Source: Pseudomonadota bacterium
Lineage (GTDB): Bacteria > Pseudomonadota > Gammaproteobacteria > Burkholderiales > Burkholderiaceae_C
Assembly (NCBI GenBank): GCA_029779845.1
Contig: JAKOZT010000015.1
Location: forward strand, 62,001-126,000
DNA: 64,000 nucleotides
Reading direction: 5' to 3'
A model generated the notes under the pieces. The model did not search any database, was not told the origin of the DNA, and saw only the letters and a list, made by a program, of their open reading frames with translations. Below, piece after piece: positions 54,082-62,262 of the stretch; position 1 is the first letter of the stretch, and the number at the start of each line of letters is the position of its first letter. Both the position numbers and the translations under genes were made by a program.

Positions 54082-55371
54082 ATGACCCGCACACTCGACA
54101 CCACCGAATTCTCCGAACTGCTCGCGCACCTGACGCGCCCCGCCGCGCTCACCGAACTGGGCGTGCTGACCGGCTGCCTGCTGCTCGCCTGGGTGCTGGT
54201 GCGGCTGCTGCGCGGGCGCGTCGCGGCGGTCGGCTCGATCTGGTTCGGCGAGCGCATCGTCGACGGCGTGCTGTTCCCGGTGCTCGCGCTGTCGCTCGCC
54301 TACGCCGCGCGGCTGCTGCTCGCGGGCACGCTGCCGATCGCGGTGTTCCGCGTCGCGATCCCGATCCTGATGTCGCTGGTGGTGATCCGCCTGGCAGTGC
54401 GCGTGCTGCGCGTCACCTTCCCGACCGCCCACGCGGTGCGCGTGATCGAGCGCACCGTGTCGTGGATCGCCTGGCTTGCGGTGGTGCTGTGGGTCACCGG
54501 CGTGCTGCCGCTGCTGCTCGACGCGATGGACGAGATCCGCTGGAAGGTCGGCGGCGCGCAGATCTCGCTGCGCAACGCCGTCGAGGGCACGCTGACCGCC
54601 GGCCTGGTGCTGGTGGTGGCGCTGTGGATCTCGGCGGCGATCGAGCGCCAGCTGCTGCGCGGTACCGGCGACGACCTCTCGATCCGCAAGATCGCCGCCA
54701 ACCTGGTGCGCGCGCTGCTGCTGTTCATCGGACTGCTGCTGGCGCTCTCCTCGGTGGGCATCGACCTGACCGCGCTGTCGGTGCTGGGCGGCGCGCTCGG
54801 CGTCGGCCTGGGCTTCGGGCTGCAGAAGATCGCGGCCAACTACGTCAGCGGCTTCGTGATCCTGGCCGAGCGTTCGCTGCGCATCGGCGACATGGTGCGC
54901 ATCGACAACTTCGAGGGCCGCGTCAACGACATCCGCACGCGCTACACCGTGATCCGCGCGCTGTCGGGCCGCAAGGCCATCGTGCCCAACGAGATGCTGA
55001 TCACGCAGCGCGTCGAGAACCTCTCGCTGGCCGACATGAACGTGTCGCTCAGTACTACCGTGCAGGTGGCCTACGGCACCGACGTGCGCGCGCTGGGGGC
55101 CAAGCTCGTCGAGGCGGTGGCCGCGGTGCCGCGCGTGCTGTCGCAGCCCGCACCCTCGTGCCAGCTCGCCGAATTCGCCGCCGACGGCATGAACCTGACG
55201 ATCGGCTTCTGGATCGCCGACCCCGAGAACGGCCAGGGCGGCGTGCGCTCCGACGTCAACCTCGCGGTGCTCGACGTGCTGGAACGCGAGGGCGTCGAGA
55301 TCCCGTTCCCGCAGCGGGTGATGCACCACGTCGGCATCGACCCGACGGCCGGCAAGGCGGGCGAGGCCTGA
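54082..55371 (+). CDS. MscS family mechanosensitive ion channel
   Basis: Inner-membrane small-conductance mechanosensitive channel of 429 residues. Several N-terminal helices (about 30-250) lead to the pore helix and first beta domain: GGALGVGLGFGLQKIAANYV then SGFVILAERSLRIGDMVRID, EGRVNDIRTRYTVIRALSG, IVPNEMLITQRVENLS. The Gly/Ala-rich pore helix matches MscS TM3. The C-terminal part (about 330-429) ends in VEIPFPQRVMHHVGID, the usual cytosolic cage. It is larger than E. coli MscS (286) owing to extra N-terminal helices. MarC follows after 10 bases, likely co-transcribed. Confidence 0.95.
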   Translation: MTRTLDTTEFSELLAHLTRPAALTELGVLTGCLLLAWVLVRLLRGRVAAVGSIWFGERIVDGVLFPVLALSLAYAARLLLAGTLPIAVFRVAIPILMSLVVIRLAVRVLRVTFPTAHAVRVIERTVSWIAWLAVVLWVTGVLPLLLDAMDEIRWKVGGAQISLRNAVEGTLTAGLVLVVALWISAAIERQLLRGTGDDLSIRKIAANLVRALLLFIGLLLALSSVGIDLTALSVLGGALGVGLGFGLQKIAANYVSGFVILAERSLRIGDMVRIDNFEGRVNDIRTRYTVIRALSGRKAIVPNEMLITQRVENLSLADMNVSLSTTVQVAYGTDVRALGAKLVEAVAAVPRVLSQPAPSCQLAEFAADGMNLTIGFWIADPENGQGGVRSDVNLAVLDVLEREGVEIPFPQRVMHHVGIDPTAGKAGEA

Positions 55372-55381
55372 GCGCGCGCCG

Positions 55382-55975
55382 ATGGACCACAGTTTCCTCT
55401 CCGCGCTGATCCTGCTGCTGCTGGTGCTCGACCCGCTGGGCAGCCTGCCGATCTACATCCCGATCATGAACGGCGTGCCGCGCGAGCGCCGCCGCCGCGT
55501 GGCGCTGCGCGAGGCGGCGATCGCCTTCGCGGTGCTGCTGGGCTTCATGTTCGCCGGCGAGGCCTTCCTGCGCGTGATGCACCTGTCGGAGCGCTCGCTC
55601 GAAGTGGCCGGCGGCGTGATCCTGCTGATGGTGGCGATCCGCATGATCTTCGGCGCCGAGGGCGGCGTGTACGGCACGCCCGAAGGCAAGGAGCCGTTGA
55701 TCTTCCCTCTCGCGGTGCCGCTGCTGGCCGGGCCGTCGGCGATGGCCACCGTGCTGCTGCTCGCCTCGCGCCAGCCCGATCGGGTGATGACCTGGGTGGC
55801 CGCGCTGACGGTGGCGATGGCGCTGTCGGGCTTCGTGCTGCTGGCCTGCGAACGCATCCGCCGCCTGCTCGGCGACTCGGTGGTGGCGGCGCTCGAAAAG
55901 CTGATGGGCCTGGTGCTCACCGCGATCGCGGTGGAGATGATCCTGGCGGGGTTGAAGCGCTACTTCCTCGGTTGA
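55382..55975 (+). CDS. MarC family membrane protein
   Basis: Inner-membrane protein of 197 residues with six helices. LLLLVLDPLGSLPIYIPIMN is the family N-terminus (DPxGxxP motif), AGGVILLMVAIRMIFG and PLAVPLLAGPSAMATVLLLA the second repeat. Once linked to multiple antibiotic resistance; the role is now considered unknown. It lies 10 bases after mscS. It converges on the porin gene, with the porin terminator directly after its stop. Confidence 0.93.
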   Translation: MDHSFLSALILLLLVLDPLGSLPIYIPIMNGVPRERRRRVALREAAIAFAVLLGFMFAGEAFLRVMHLSERSLEVAGGVILLMVAIRMIFGAEGGVYGTPEGKEPLIFPLAVPLLAGPSAMATVLLLASRQPDRVMTWVAALTVAMALSGFVLLACERIRRLLGDSVVAALEKLMGLVLTAIAVEMILAGLKRYFLG

Positions 55976-55984
55976 GCGGCCATG

Positions 55985-56014
55985 AAAAAAGGGCCGGTCT
56001 TTCGACCGGCCCTT
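55985..56014 (-). terminator. Rho-independent terminator of the porin gene
   Basis: Read on the minus strand: stem AAGGGCCGGTC with GACCGGCCCTT (11 base pairs, 4-base loop, 55989-56014) followed by a TTTTTT tract (55990-55985). It lies 23 bases after the porin stop. On the plus strand the same stem ends in CTTCT and could weakly terminate the mscS-marC transcript. Confidence 0.88.
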
Positions 56015-56037
56015 CTGAACGCTGTGAACTTCCGGTA

Positions 56038-57048
56038 TCAGAAGTTGTGGCGCACGCCGAAGGCGATGGACGAGAGGTCGTCGCCGAGCGCGTTGCCCGT
56101 CACGAAGCGACCCGGGTTGTAGGCGGCAGCCGCGTCGTTGTCGACCTTCGTGTAGAAGGCGTACAGCTTGGTGCGCTTGCTCAGGTTGTAGTTGTAGCCC
56201 AGCGTGAACTGCTTGGCGCCGGTGTCGTTGCCCGAGTACTGGCCGCCGCCCTTCCACTTGCTGGCGACGCCGACGTTGGCGTGCAGTTCGTTGGCGCCGA
56301 AGGCGTACATGGCCGACACGCGGTAGGCGTTACGCTTGGACGTGCCGGTGGCGTCTTCGATCTCGTTGCGAACGTAGTAGGCACCAAGCGTGACCGGACC
56401 CATTTCGTACAGCCCACGCAGGCCGATTTCGCTGTGCTTGTCGTCTTCCAGCGGGCCGCCGGGGCCTTGCACGTAGCTGGCGCCCAGGTGCAGCGGGCCG
56501 CCGACGTAGTTGGCCGCCAGCACGTAGGTCTTGCGGGGCTGGGTGTTCTCGGCGAGGCCCAGTTGCGCGTCGATCGTCAGGCCGCCGAAGCTCGGCGAGT
56601 TGTAGGCGATCGTGTTGGTCGTCACGCCGGGGTACAGGTAGAACGCATCCGCCGACGAACCGGTGTCGTGGTTGTGCATGCTGATGTAGTCGGCGATGGC
56701 GAAGTACGCCGCCGACGGGCCCATGTTGCCCAGGCGCACGCGGCCGAAGTTGCCCGACAGGGCGACCCAGCTCTCGCGACCCCAGAACGCGCCGGTGGCT
56801 TGCGAACCGGTGTCGACGTTGAAGCCATGCTCGATCAGGAACGAAGCCTTCAGGCCACCGCCGAGGTCTTCGGTGCCCTTGAAGCCGATGCGCGACTGGC
56901 TGTCGACCAGCGCGGTGACCGAGGTGTCGCCGACCTTCTGACGCTCGACCGACTCGTTCAGGCGGCCATAGACGGTGACGCTGCTTTGGGCCAGGGCGGC
57001 GCCGCTGGTCAGGGTGGCCAGGGCGGCCAGGAAGAGAGAGCGCTTCAT
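56038..57048 (-). CDS. Burkholderiales-type general porin
   Basis: Outer-membrane 16-strand trimeric porin of 336 residues. Signal peptide about 1-20 (MKRSLFLAALATLTSGAALA), mature start QSSVTVYGRLNESVERQKVG, then SRIGFKGTEDLGGGLKASFL (an almost invariant betaproteobacterial porin motif), WGRESWVALSGNFGRVRLGN, and the terminal strand SIAFGVRHNF ending in Phe. AGGATC precedes the ATG at 57048; the longer frame to 57177 is in the promoter region. A strong terminator follows. The 133 bases upstream should hold its promoter, but I cannot mark it with confidence. Confidence 0.95.
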   Translation of the reverse strand: MKRSLFLAALATLTSGAALAQSSVTVYGRLNESVERQKVGDTSVTALVDSQSRIGFKGTEDLGGGLKASFLIEHGFNVDTGSQATGAFWGRESWVALSGNFGRVRLGNMGPSAAYFAIADYISMHNHDTGSSADAFYLYPGVTTNTIAYNSPSFGGLTIDAQLGLAENTQPRKTYVLAANYVGGPLHLGASYVQGPGGPLEDDKHSEIGLRGLYEMGPVTLGAYYVRNEIEDATGTSKRNAYRVSAMYAFGANELHANVGVASKWKGGGQYSGNDTGAKQFTLGYNYNLSKRTKLYAFYTKVDNDAAAAYNPGRFVTGNALGDDLSSIAFGVRHNF

Positions 57049-57181
57049 GTGGATCCTGTCTTCATTTGAAACACACAGCCGGGAAAACTTGCTCCCCGGA
57101 ACCAAGGCCCAGATGGTAGATGACAGATTGCGGAAAACCCGAAGTAGCGTTGCGCCGGAGCGACAACGAGGCGACAAACGG

Positions 57182-57934
57182 TCAGCGGCCGCGCAGGTGC
57201 GAGGGCGCTTCGAGGCGCTTGGCCAGCATCGACAAGGCCAGCGTCAGCACCAGGTAGACCGCCGAGATCGCGAGGTAGGGTTCCCAGTAGCGCGCGTAGG
57301 CGCCCGCCACGGTGCGCGCGGCCAGCGCCAGCTCGGCCAGGCCGATGGCCGACACCAGCGAGGAATCCTTGATCAAGGTGACGCCTTCGTTGACCAGCGC
57401 CGGGATCATGCGCCGGAAGGCCTGCGGCAACACGACGAAGCGCATCGACTGCGCGTGCGTCAACCCCAGGCTGTAGGCGGCCTGCGTCTGGCCGAGGTGG
57501 ATGCTCTGGATGCCGGCGCGGAAGATCTCCGAGATGTAGGCGCCGGCGTTGAGCGTCATCGCCAGCGCGCCGGAGAAGAAGGCGCCGTGGCTCTGGCGGA
57601 ACTCGCGCGCCGCCTCGCCCGAGAGCAGCAGCCCGCCGTCGGGGTGCACCAGCATCGGCATCAGCGCGAAGTGCACCAGCAGGATCTGCACGAACAGCGG
57701 CGTGCCGCGGAAGAAGCTCACGTAGGCGAGCGTGACGCCGCGCGCCGCCTTCATCAGCCAGGCGAGCGCGAGCGACTTGGGCGCGGGCGCGTCGCGCGAG
57801 CTGCTGACCAGGCCGAGCAGCACGCCCAGCAGCAGCCCTGCGCCGATCGCGACGATGGTCAGCTGGATCGTCGTCCACAGGGCGCTGGCGAACAGCGGCC
57901 CGTAGCCGGCGAGGATCTCCCAGCGCAGTCCCAC
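57182..57934 (-). CDS. Polar amino-acid ABC transporter permease
   Basis: Inner-membrane HisMQ-type permease of 250 residues with five or six helices. TTIQLTIVAIGAGLLLGVLL, VSFFRGTPLFVQILLVHFAL and the ATPase-docking EAA loop EIFRAGIQSIHLGQTQAAYS are standard. GTG start, no strong ribosome site. It follows the substrate-binding gene by 25 bases on the same strand. No partner ATPase is encoded in the window; the porin gene comes next. Confidence 0.92.
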   Translation of the reverse strand: MGLRWEILAGYGPLFASALWTTIQLTIVAIGAGLLLGVLLGLVSSSRDAPAPKSLALAWLMKAARGVTLAYVSFFRGTPLFVQILLVHFALMPMLVHPDGGLLLSGEAAREFRQSHGAFFSGALAMTLNAGAYISEIFRAGIQSIHLGQTQAAYSLGLTHAQSMRFVVLPQAFRRMIPALVNEGVTLIKDSSLVSAIGLAELALAARTVAGAYARYWEPYLAISAVYLVLTLALSMLAKRLEAPSHLRGR

Positions 57935-57959
57935 GACGACGCTCGCGCCGCGCCGAGGC

Positions 57960-58823
57960 TTACTTCGACGCCGCCGGCGCCGCGGCGGCCGGGGCGGCGC
58001 CGAAGTACTTGGCGTAGATCGTGTCGTAGCTGCCGTCGGCCTTGATGTCGGCCAGGCCCTTGTTCAGCTTCTCCAGCAGCTCGGCGTTGCCCTTCTTGAC
58101 CGCGAAGCCGTACTGCTCGGGCGCGAAGGCCTTGTCGCTGACGGTCTTGAACTTGGCATCGGGGTTGTTGGTCACGTAGTTGACGACCACGCCGTTGTCG
58201 GCCACCACCGCGTCGACGCCGCCCGACTCCAGCTCCTTGAGCGCCAGCGGGGTCGACTCGAAGCGCTTGATGTTGGTGCTGTTCTTGCCCTGCTGCTTGG
58301 TGACGACCTCGTCGCCGGTGGTGCCGGTCTGCACGCCGACCTTGAGCTTCTTCAGGTCGTCGAACTTGGCCACCTTGGAGGTCGCCTTCACCGCGATCAG
58401 CTGGTAGGCGTCGAAGTAGGGGTTGGTGAAGTCCATCGTCTGCTTGCGCTCGTCGGTGATCGTGATCGACGAGGCGAGGATGTCGCGGTCGCCCTGCTGC
58501 AGCGAGTTGAAGATGCCTTCCCAGGGCGTGTTGACGAACTTGATCTCGATGCCGGCCTTGGCCGCCACGGCGGAGAGCACGTCGACCGTCAGGCCGACGA
58601 TCTCGCCCTTCTCGTTCTGCGATTCGAAGGGCGCGTAGGCGGCGTCGGTGCCGACCACGTAGACCTTGGCCGGCGGCGGCGCTGCGGCCACCGAGGCGGC
58701 CGGCGCCGGGGCGGCGGCGCTCGGGGCGGGCGCTTCGTCCTTCTTGCCGCAGGCGGCGAGCAGGGCGCCTGCGAACAGCAGGCCGGCGGTTTGCAGGAAT
58801 CGACGGGTGGTGATGGCGGTCAT
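57960..58823 (-). CDS. Amino-acid ABC transporter substrate-binding lipoprotein
   Basis: 287 residues. Lipoprotein signal with LLAAC (Cys near 25) followed by an Ala/Pro linker, then the family 3 solute-binding fold: VGTDAAYAPFESQNEKGEIV, VDVLSAVAAKAGIEIKFVNT, ILASSITITDERKQTMDFTN, VGVQTGTTGDEVV. Arg and Asp in the pocket (TDERK, the later VADNGVV) suit a basic or polar amino acid. The C-terminal tail is again Ala/Pro-rich. GAGGATC lies before the ATG. Operon with the permease downstream. Confidence 0.93.
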   Translation of the reverse strand: MTAITTRRFLQTAGLLFAGALLAACGKKDEAPAPSAAAPAPAASVAAAPPPAKVYVVGTDAAYAPFESQNEKGEIVGLTVDVLSAVAAKAGIEIKFVNTPWEGIFNSLQQGDRDILASSITITDERKQTMDFTNPYFDAYQLIAVKATSKVAKFDDLKKLKVGVQTGTTGDEVVTKQQGKNSTNIKRFESTPLALKELESGGVDAVVADNGVVVNYVTNNPDAKFKTVSDKAFAPEQYGFAVKKGNAELLEKLNKGLADIKADGSYDTIYAKYFGAAPAAAAPAASK

Positions 58824-58878
58824 GAAGATCCTCGGTGAAGGAAATGTGGCGCGAAGTGTAAGCGGCGGCGGGCGCGGC

Positions 58879-59667
58879 TCAGACGGCGCGCGTCAGCCAG
58901 GCGATCTCTTCGTCGCTGAAGCCGGCGGCGCGGCGCGCGGCGTCGTTGAAGGGCGGGCGCAGCCTGGGCGCGGCATAGCGTTCGACCAGACCGGGGTAGA
59001 TCTCCACCGGATCCAGCCCGGCGCGCTCGCAGGTGAAGCGGTACCAGCGGTTGCCGATCGCGACGTGGCCGATCTCGTCGCGCAGGATCACGTCGAGGAT
59101 GGCCACGGCCTTCGCATCGCCGGCCTTGGCGAGCTTGGCCTGCAAGGGCGGCGTGGCGTCGAGCCCGCGCGCTTCCAGCGTGCGTGGCACCAGGGCCATG
59201 CGGGCGAGGATGTCGTGCGCGGTGCGCGCGGTCATGGTCCACAGGCCGTCGTGGGCGTCGAAGTCGCCGTAGTCGTGGCCGAGCGTCAGCAGGTGCCCGC
59301 GCAGCAGCGTGAAGTGCATCGCCTCCTCGGCGGCGACGCGGAACCAGTCGCGGTAGAAGTCCTCCGGCATGCCGGCGAAGCGCCACACCGCATCCAGCCC
59401 CAGGTTGATCGCGTTGAACTCGATGTGTGCGATCGCGTGCAGCAGCGCGGCGCGGCCTTCGGGCGTGAAGGGCGAGCGCGTCGCCACGTCCTTGGGCGCG
59501 ACGAGGCGCGGGCGCGCCGGGCGGCCGGGCAGGCCGGGTGGCTCATCGAGGCTCGCATCGGTGGCGATGCGCTCGATGCCGGCCTCGAACGCCGCTCTCA
59601 CCGCCGCCGCCTTCTCCACCGGGTCGGCGATCTGCAACAAGGCGAGGGCGTGCTGCCGCAATTCCAT
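58879..59667 (-). CDS. DUF455 ferritin-like protein
   Basis: 262-residue four-helix ferritin-like protein with carboxylate/His ligands: AIAHIEFNAINLGLDAVWRF (ExxH-type), FRVAAEEAMHFTLLRGHL (EExxH), ILDVILRDEIGHVAIGNRWY (E..H). Such a set can bind a di-iron centre, as in the tRNA hydroxylase MiaE, to which DUF455 is related; the function here is unknown. It faces the decarboxylase gene across 39 bases. GATAAT ends 6 bases before its ATG, and no ribosome site is present. Confidence 0.88.
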   Translation of the reverse strand: MELRQHALALLQIADPVEKAAAVRAAFEAGIERIATDASLDEPPGLPGRPARPRLVAPKDVATRSPFTPEGRAALLHAIAHIEFNAINLGLDAVWRFAGMPEDFYRDWFRVAAEEAMHFTLLRGHLLTLGHDYGDFDAHDGLWTMTARTAHDILARMALVPRTLEARGLDATPPLQAKLAKAGDAKAVAILDVILRDEIGHVAIGNRWYRFTCERAGLDPVEIYPGLVERYAAPRLRPPFNDAARRAAGFSDEEIAWLTRAV

Positions 59668-59673
59668 GCGCGG

Positions 59674-59698
59674 ATTATCCGCAGCGCCGCTCGATAAT
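59674..59698. promoter_or_regulatory. Two divergent GATAAT boxes (DUF455 / decarboxylase)
   Basis: The 39-base gap holds GATAAT on the minus strand (59679-59674), 6 bases before the DUF455 ATG, and GATAAT on the plus strand (59693-59698), 8 bases before the decarboxylase ATG. Both are five of six to the -10 consensus, both are next to CC-rich sequence, and neither gene has a Shine-Dalgarno. They predict two leaderless, divergently transcribed messages. Confidence 0.45.
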
Positions 59699-59706
59699 CC
59701 CCGCCC

Positions 59707-61665
59707 ATGCCGCGCCCGCACAGCCACGTCCTGCTCGTCGTCGCCGACGCCACCTTGCGTCGCAACCTGCTCAAAGGCCTGAACGCCGCCGCCAAGAGCC
59801 TGCCCAACCCCTGCGGGCTGAGCTTCTCGGGCGTCGAGAGCGCGGCCGAGGCCTTGCAGATCGCACGCGAGGACGGCGACCTGCAAAGCGTGTTGATCGA
59901 CACCGGCGGCAACGGCGACACCGGCGACAGCGCCGGCAACGGCGCCGAGCCCCTGGTGCAGTCGCTCTACGCGCTGCGCCCCGAACTCGACCTGTACGTG
60001 CTGGTCGACGGCGCGCACGACGAGGAGACCGTCGGCGCGCTGACGCGCGAGGCGATCGACGGCTTCTTCATCCGCGACGAGGCCGACCCGCGCGGCTGGT
60101 TCCGCATCGTCCAGGCCGAGATCCAGGAGAAGTCGCGCACGCCTTTCTTCGACGCGCTGCGCGAATACGTGCTGATGGCCAAGGACGCCTGGCACACGCC
60201 GGGGCATTCCTCGGGCGACAGCCTGCGCGGCAGCCCCTGGGCCTCGGCCTTCCACGAGTTCGTCGGCGAGAACCTGCTGCGCGCCGACCTGTCCGTCTCG
60301 GTCGACATGCTCGATTCGCTGCTCGACCCCAAGGGCGTGATCGCGCAGGCGCAGGACATGGCGGCGCGTGCCTTCGGCGCGCAGCGCACCTTCTTCGCGA
60401 CCAACGGTACGTCCACCGCCAACAAGGTGATCTTCCAGACCCTGCTGGCGCCCGGCGACACGCTGCTGCTGGACCGCAACTGCCATAAGTCGGTGCACCA
60501 CGGCGTGGTGCTGTCGGGCGCGCGCCCGGTCTACCTCGACAGCTCGATCAACACTACCTACGGGCTGTTCGGCCCGGTCGCCAAGAAGACGCTGTTCGCG
60601 GCCATCGAAGCGCATCCCGAAGCGAAAGCGCTGATCCTCACCTCCTGCACCTACGACGGGCTGCGCTACGACCTGCCGCCGATCATCGCAGCGGCCCATG
60701 CCAAGGGCATCAAGGTGATCATCGACGAGGCCTGGTACGCGCATGCGCGCTTCCACCCGGCGTTCCGCCCGACCGCGCTGGAGGCCGGCGCCGACTACGC
60801 GACGCAGTCGACCCACAAGGTGCTGTCGGCGCTCAGCCAGGCCAGCATGATCCACGTGAACGATCCGGACTTCGACGCGCACCTGTTCCGCGAGAACTTC
60901 AACATGCATGCGTCGACCAGCCCGCAGTACGGCATCATCGCCAGCCTCGACGTGGGCCGCCAGCAGGCGGTGATGGAGGGCTACAAGCTGCTCGCGCGCA
61001 CGCTCGAACTCGCCGCGGAGTTGCGCGAAGCCATCGACGCCACCGGCGTGTTCCGCGCGCTGACGCTGGCCGAACTGCTGCCCGCCGAAGTGCAGGGCGA
61101 CGGCATCGCGCTCGATCCGACCAAGATCACCGTCGACATCTCGAAGTCCGGCTTCACCGTCGACGAATTCCAGCAGGTGCTGTTCGAGCGCTTCAACATC
61201 CAGGTGGAGAAGTCGACCTTCAACACCGTGACGCTGCTGCTGACCATCGGCACCACGCGCAGCAAGGTCTCGCGCCTGCACGACGCGCTGCTGCGCCTGG
61301 CGCGCGAGGCGAAGGCACCGCGCCGGCTGGTGAAGGCGCCCGAGATCGCGCGCTTCACTTCGCTGAAGTTCCTGCCGCGCGACGCCTTCTACTGCGAGGG
61401 CGAATTGCTGCCGCTGCTCGACGACGACGAGCATGCCAACGCCGCGCTCGACGGCCGCGTCTGCGCCGACCAGATCGTGCCGTACCCGCCCGGCATCCCG
61501 GCGCTGGTGCCGGGGCAGGTGATCACGCGGGAGACGGTGCGCTTCCTGCTCTCGCTGATGCGCTCGCACAAGCGCACCGACCTGCACGGCGTGGTGCACG
61601 ACGGCTACACGCCGTGCATCCGGGTGATGACGCTGGCCGAGGAGCGCGCCAACCGCGCGCTCTGA
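59707..61665 (+). CDS. Orn/Lys/Arg decarboxylase (PLP fold type I)
   Basis: Acid-type decarboxylase of 652 residues, shorter than E. coli LdcC/AdiA (about 715-755). An N-terminal response-regulator-like wing (1-125) contains an odd Gly/Asp/Asn stretch (DTGGNGDTGDSAGNG, near 79-93). The PLP domain has FFATNGTSTANKVIFQTLL, DRNCHKSVHHGVVLSGA, VIIDEAWYAHARFHP and the Schiff-base Lys in TQSTHKVLSALSQASMIHV (K371). The C-terminal domain includes YPPGIPALVPGQVIT. Specificity for Lys, Arg or Orn is not decided by sequence alone. It stands next to gamma-carbonic anhydrase, but a palindrome lies between. Confidence 0.93.
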   Translation: MPRPHSHVLLVVADATLRRNLLKGLNAAAKSLPNPCGLSFSGVESAAEALQIAREDGDLQSVLIDTGGNGDTGDSAGNGAEPLVQSLYALRPELDLYVLVDGAHDEETVGALTREAIDGFFIRDEADPRGWFRIVQAEIQEKSRTPFFDALREYVLMAKDAWHTPGHSSGDSLRGSPWASAFHEFVGENLLRADLSVSVDMLDSLLDPKGVIAQAQDMAARAFGAQRTFFATNGTSTANKVIFQTLLAPGDTLLLDRNCHKSVHHGVVLSGARPVYLDSSINTTYGLFGPVAKKTLFAAIEAHPEAKALILTSCTYDGLRYDLPPIIAAAHAKGIKVIIDEAWYAHARFHPAFRPTALEAGADYATQSTHKVLSALSQASMIHVNDPDFDAHLFRENFNMHASTSPQYGIIASLDVGRQQAVMEGYKLLARTLELAAELREAIDATGVFRALTLAELLPAEVQGDGIALDPTKITVDISKSGFTVDEFQQVLFERFNIQVEKSTFNTVTLLLTIGTTRSKVSRLHDALLRLAREAKAPRRLVKAPEIARFTSLKFLPRDAFYCEGELLPLLDDDEHANAALDGRVCADQIVPYPPGIPALVPGQVITRETVRFLLSLMRSHKRTDLHGVVHDGYTPCIRVMTLAEERANRAL

Positions 61666-61667
61666 CC

Positions 61668-61708
61668 AGGGCCCGTTCGCACTGGCATCCGTAGTGTGAA
61701 CAGGCCCT
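61668..61708. repeat. Long near-perfect palindrome after the decarboxylase gene
   Basis: Arms AGGGCC and GTTCGCACT (61668-61683) pair with AGTGTGAAC and GGCCCT (61693-61708), with one G-T pair and one unpaired base on each side; the loop is GGCATCCGT. About 15 base pairs. There is no T tract on either strand, so it is a poor Rho-independent terminator but could block or stabilise transcripts. It may be a dispersed intergenic repeat; only one copy is in the window. Confidence 0.5.
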
Positions 61709-61737
61709 AAACTTCGCGGCTTCATCGAAGGAAACGC

Positions 61738-62262
61738 ATGGCGATCTACCAGCTGGACGAGGACATTCCCCGCATCGCCGGCACCGCCTGGGTGGCCGAC
61801 AGCGCCCAGGTGATCGGTCGCGTCGAACTGAAGGAGGGCGCGAGCGTCTGGTTCGGCGCGGTGCTGCGCGGCGACAACGAGTGGATCAGCGTCGGCCGCG
61901 GCTCCAACGTGCAGGACGGCAGCGTGCTGCACACCGACATCGGCTGCCCGCTGGTGATCGGCGAAGACGTGACGGTGGGCCACCAGGTCACGCTGCACGG
62001 CTGCACGATCGGCGACGGCTCGCTGATCGGCATCCAGGCGGTGGTGCTGAACAACGCGAAGATCGGCCGCAACTGCCTCGTCGGCGCCGGCGCGCTGGTC
62101 ACCGAGGGCAAGGAGTTCCCCGACGGCTCGCTGATCATGGGCGCGCCGGCCAGGGTGGTGAAGCAGCTCTCGCCGGAGCAGTTCGAGCGGCTGCGTCAGG
62201 GGGCGGTGCACTACGCCGAGAAGTCCGAACGCTATGCGCGCGGCCTGAAGAAGATCGCCTGA
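61738..62262 (+). CDS. Gamma-class carbonic anhydrase family protein (YrdA/PaaY-like)
   Basis: Left-handed beta-helix trimer protein of 174 residues with hexapeptide repeats: [53 protein letters not shown]. Metal-binding His are in LHTD, VGHQV and LHGC. The catalytic Glu/Gln of true carbonic anhydrases is uncertain, so activity is not assured. AAGGAA precedes the ATG by 6 bases. The stop overlaps the Hsp33 start (TGATG), so the two are translationally coupled. Confidence 0.93.
   Translation: MAIYQLDEDIPRIAGTAWVADSAQVIGRVELKEGASVWFGAVLRGDNEWISVGRGSNVQDGSVLHTDIGCPLVIGEDVTVGHQVTLHGCTIGDGSLIGIQAVVLNNAKIGRNCLVGAGALVTEGKEFPDGSLIMGAPARVVKQLSPEQFERLRQGAVHYAEKSERYARGLKKIA

Noticed and set aside
58879-62211. 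Very long open frame on the minus strand continuing upstream of DUF455, antisense to the decarboxylase
   Set aside because: Its extra part is Arg/Gly/Val/Gln-rich without any motif and mirrors the codons of the decarboxylase. Only the last 262 codons (DUF455) are a gene. Other long antisense frames in this GC-rich DNA (for example over ettA, ileS and the hybrid kinase) are explained the same way.
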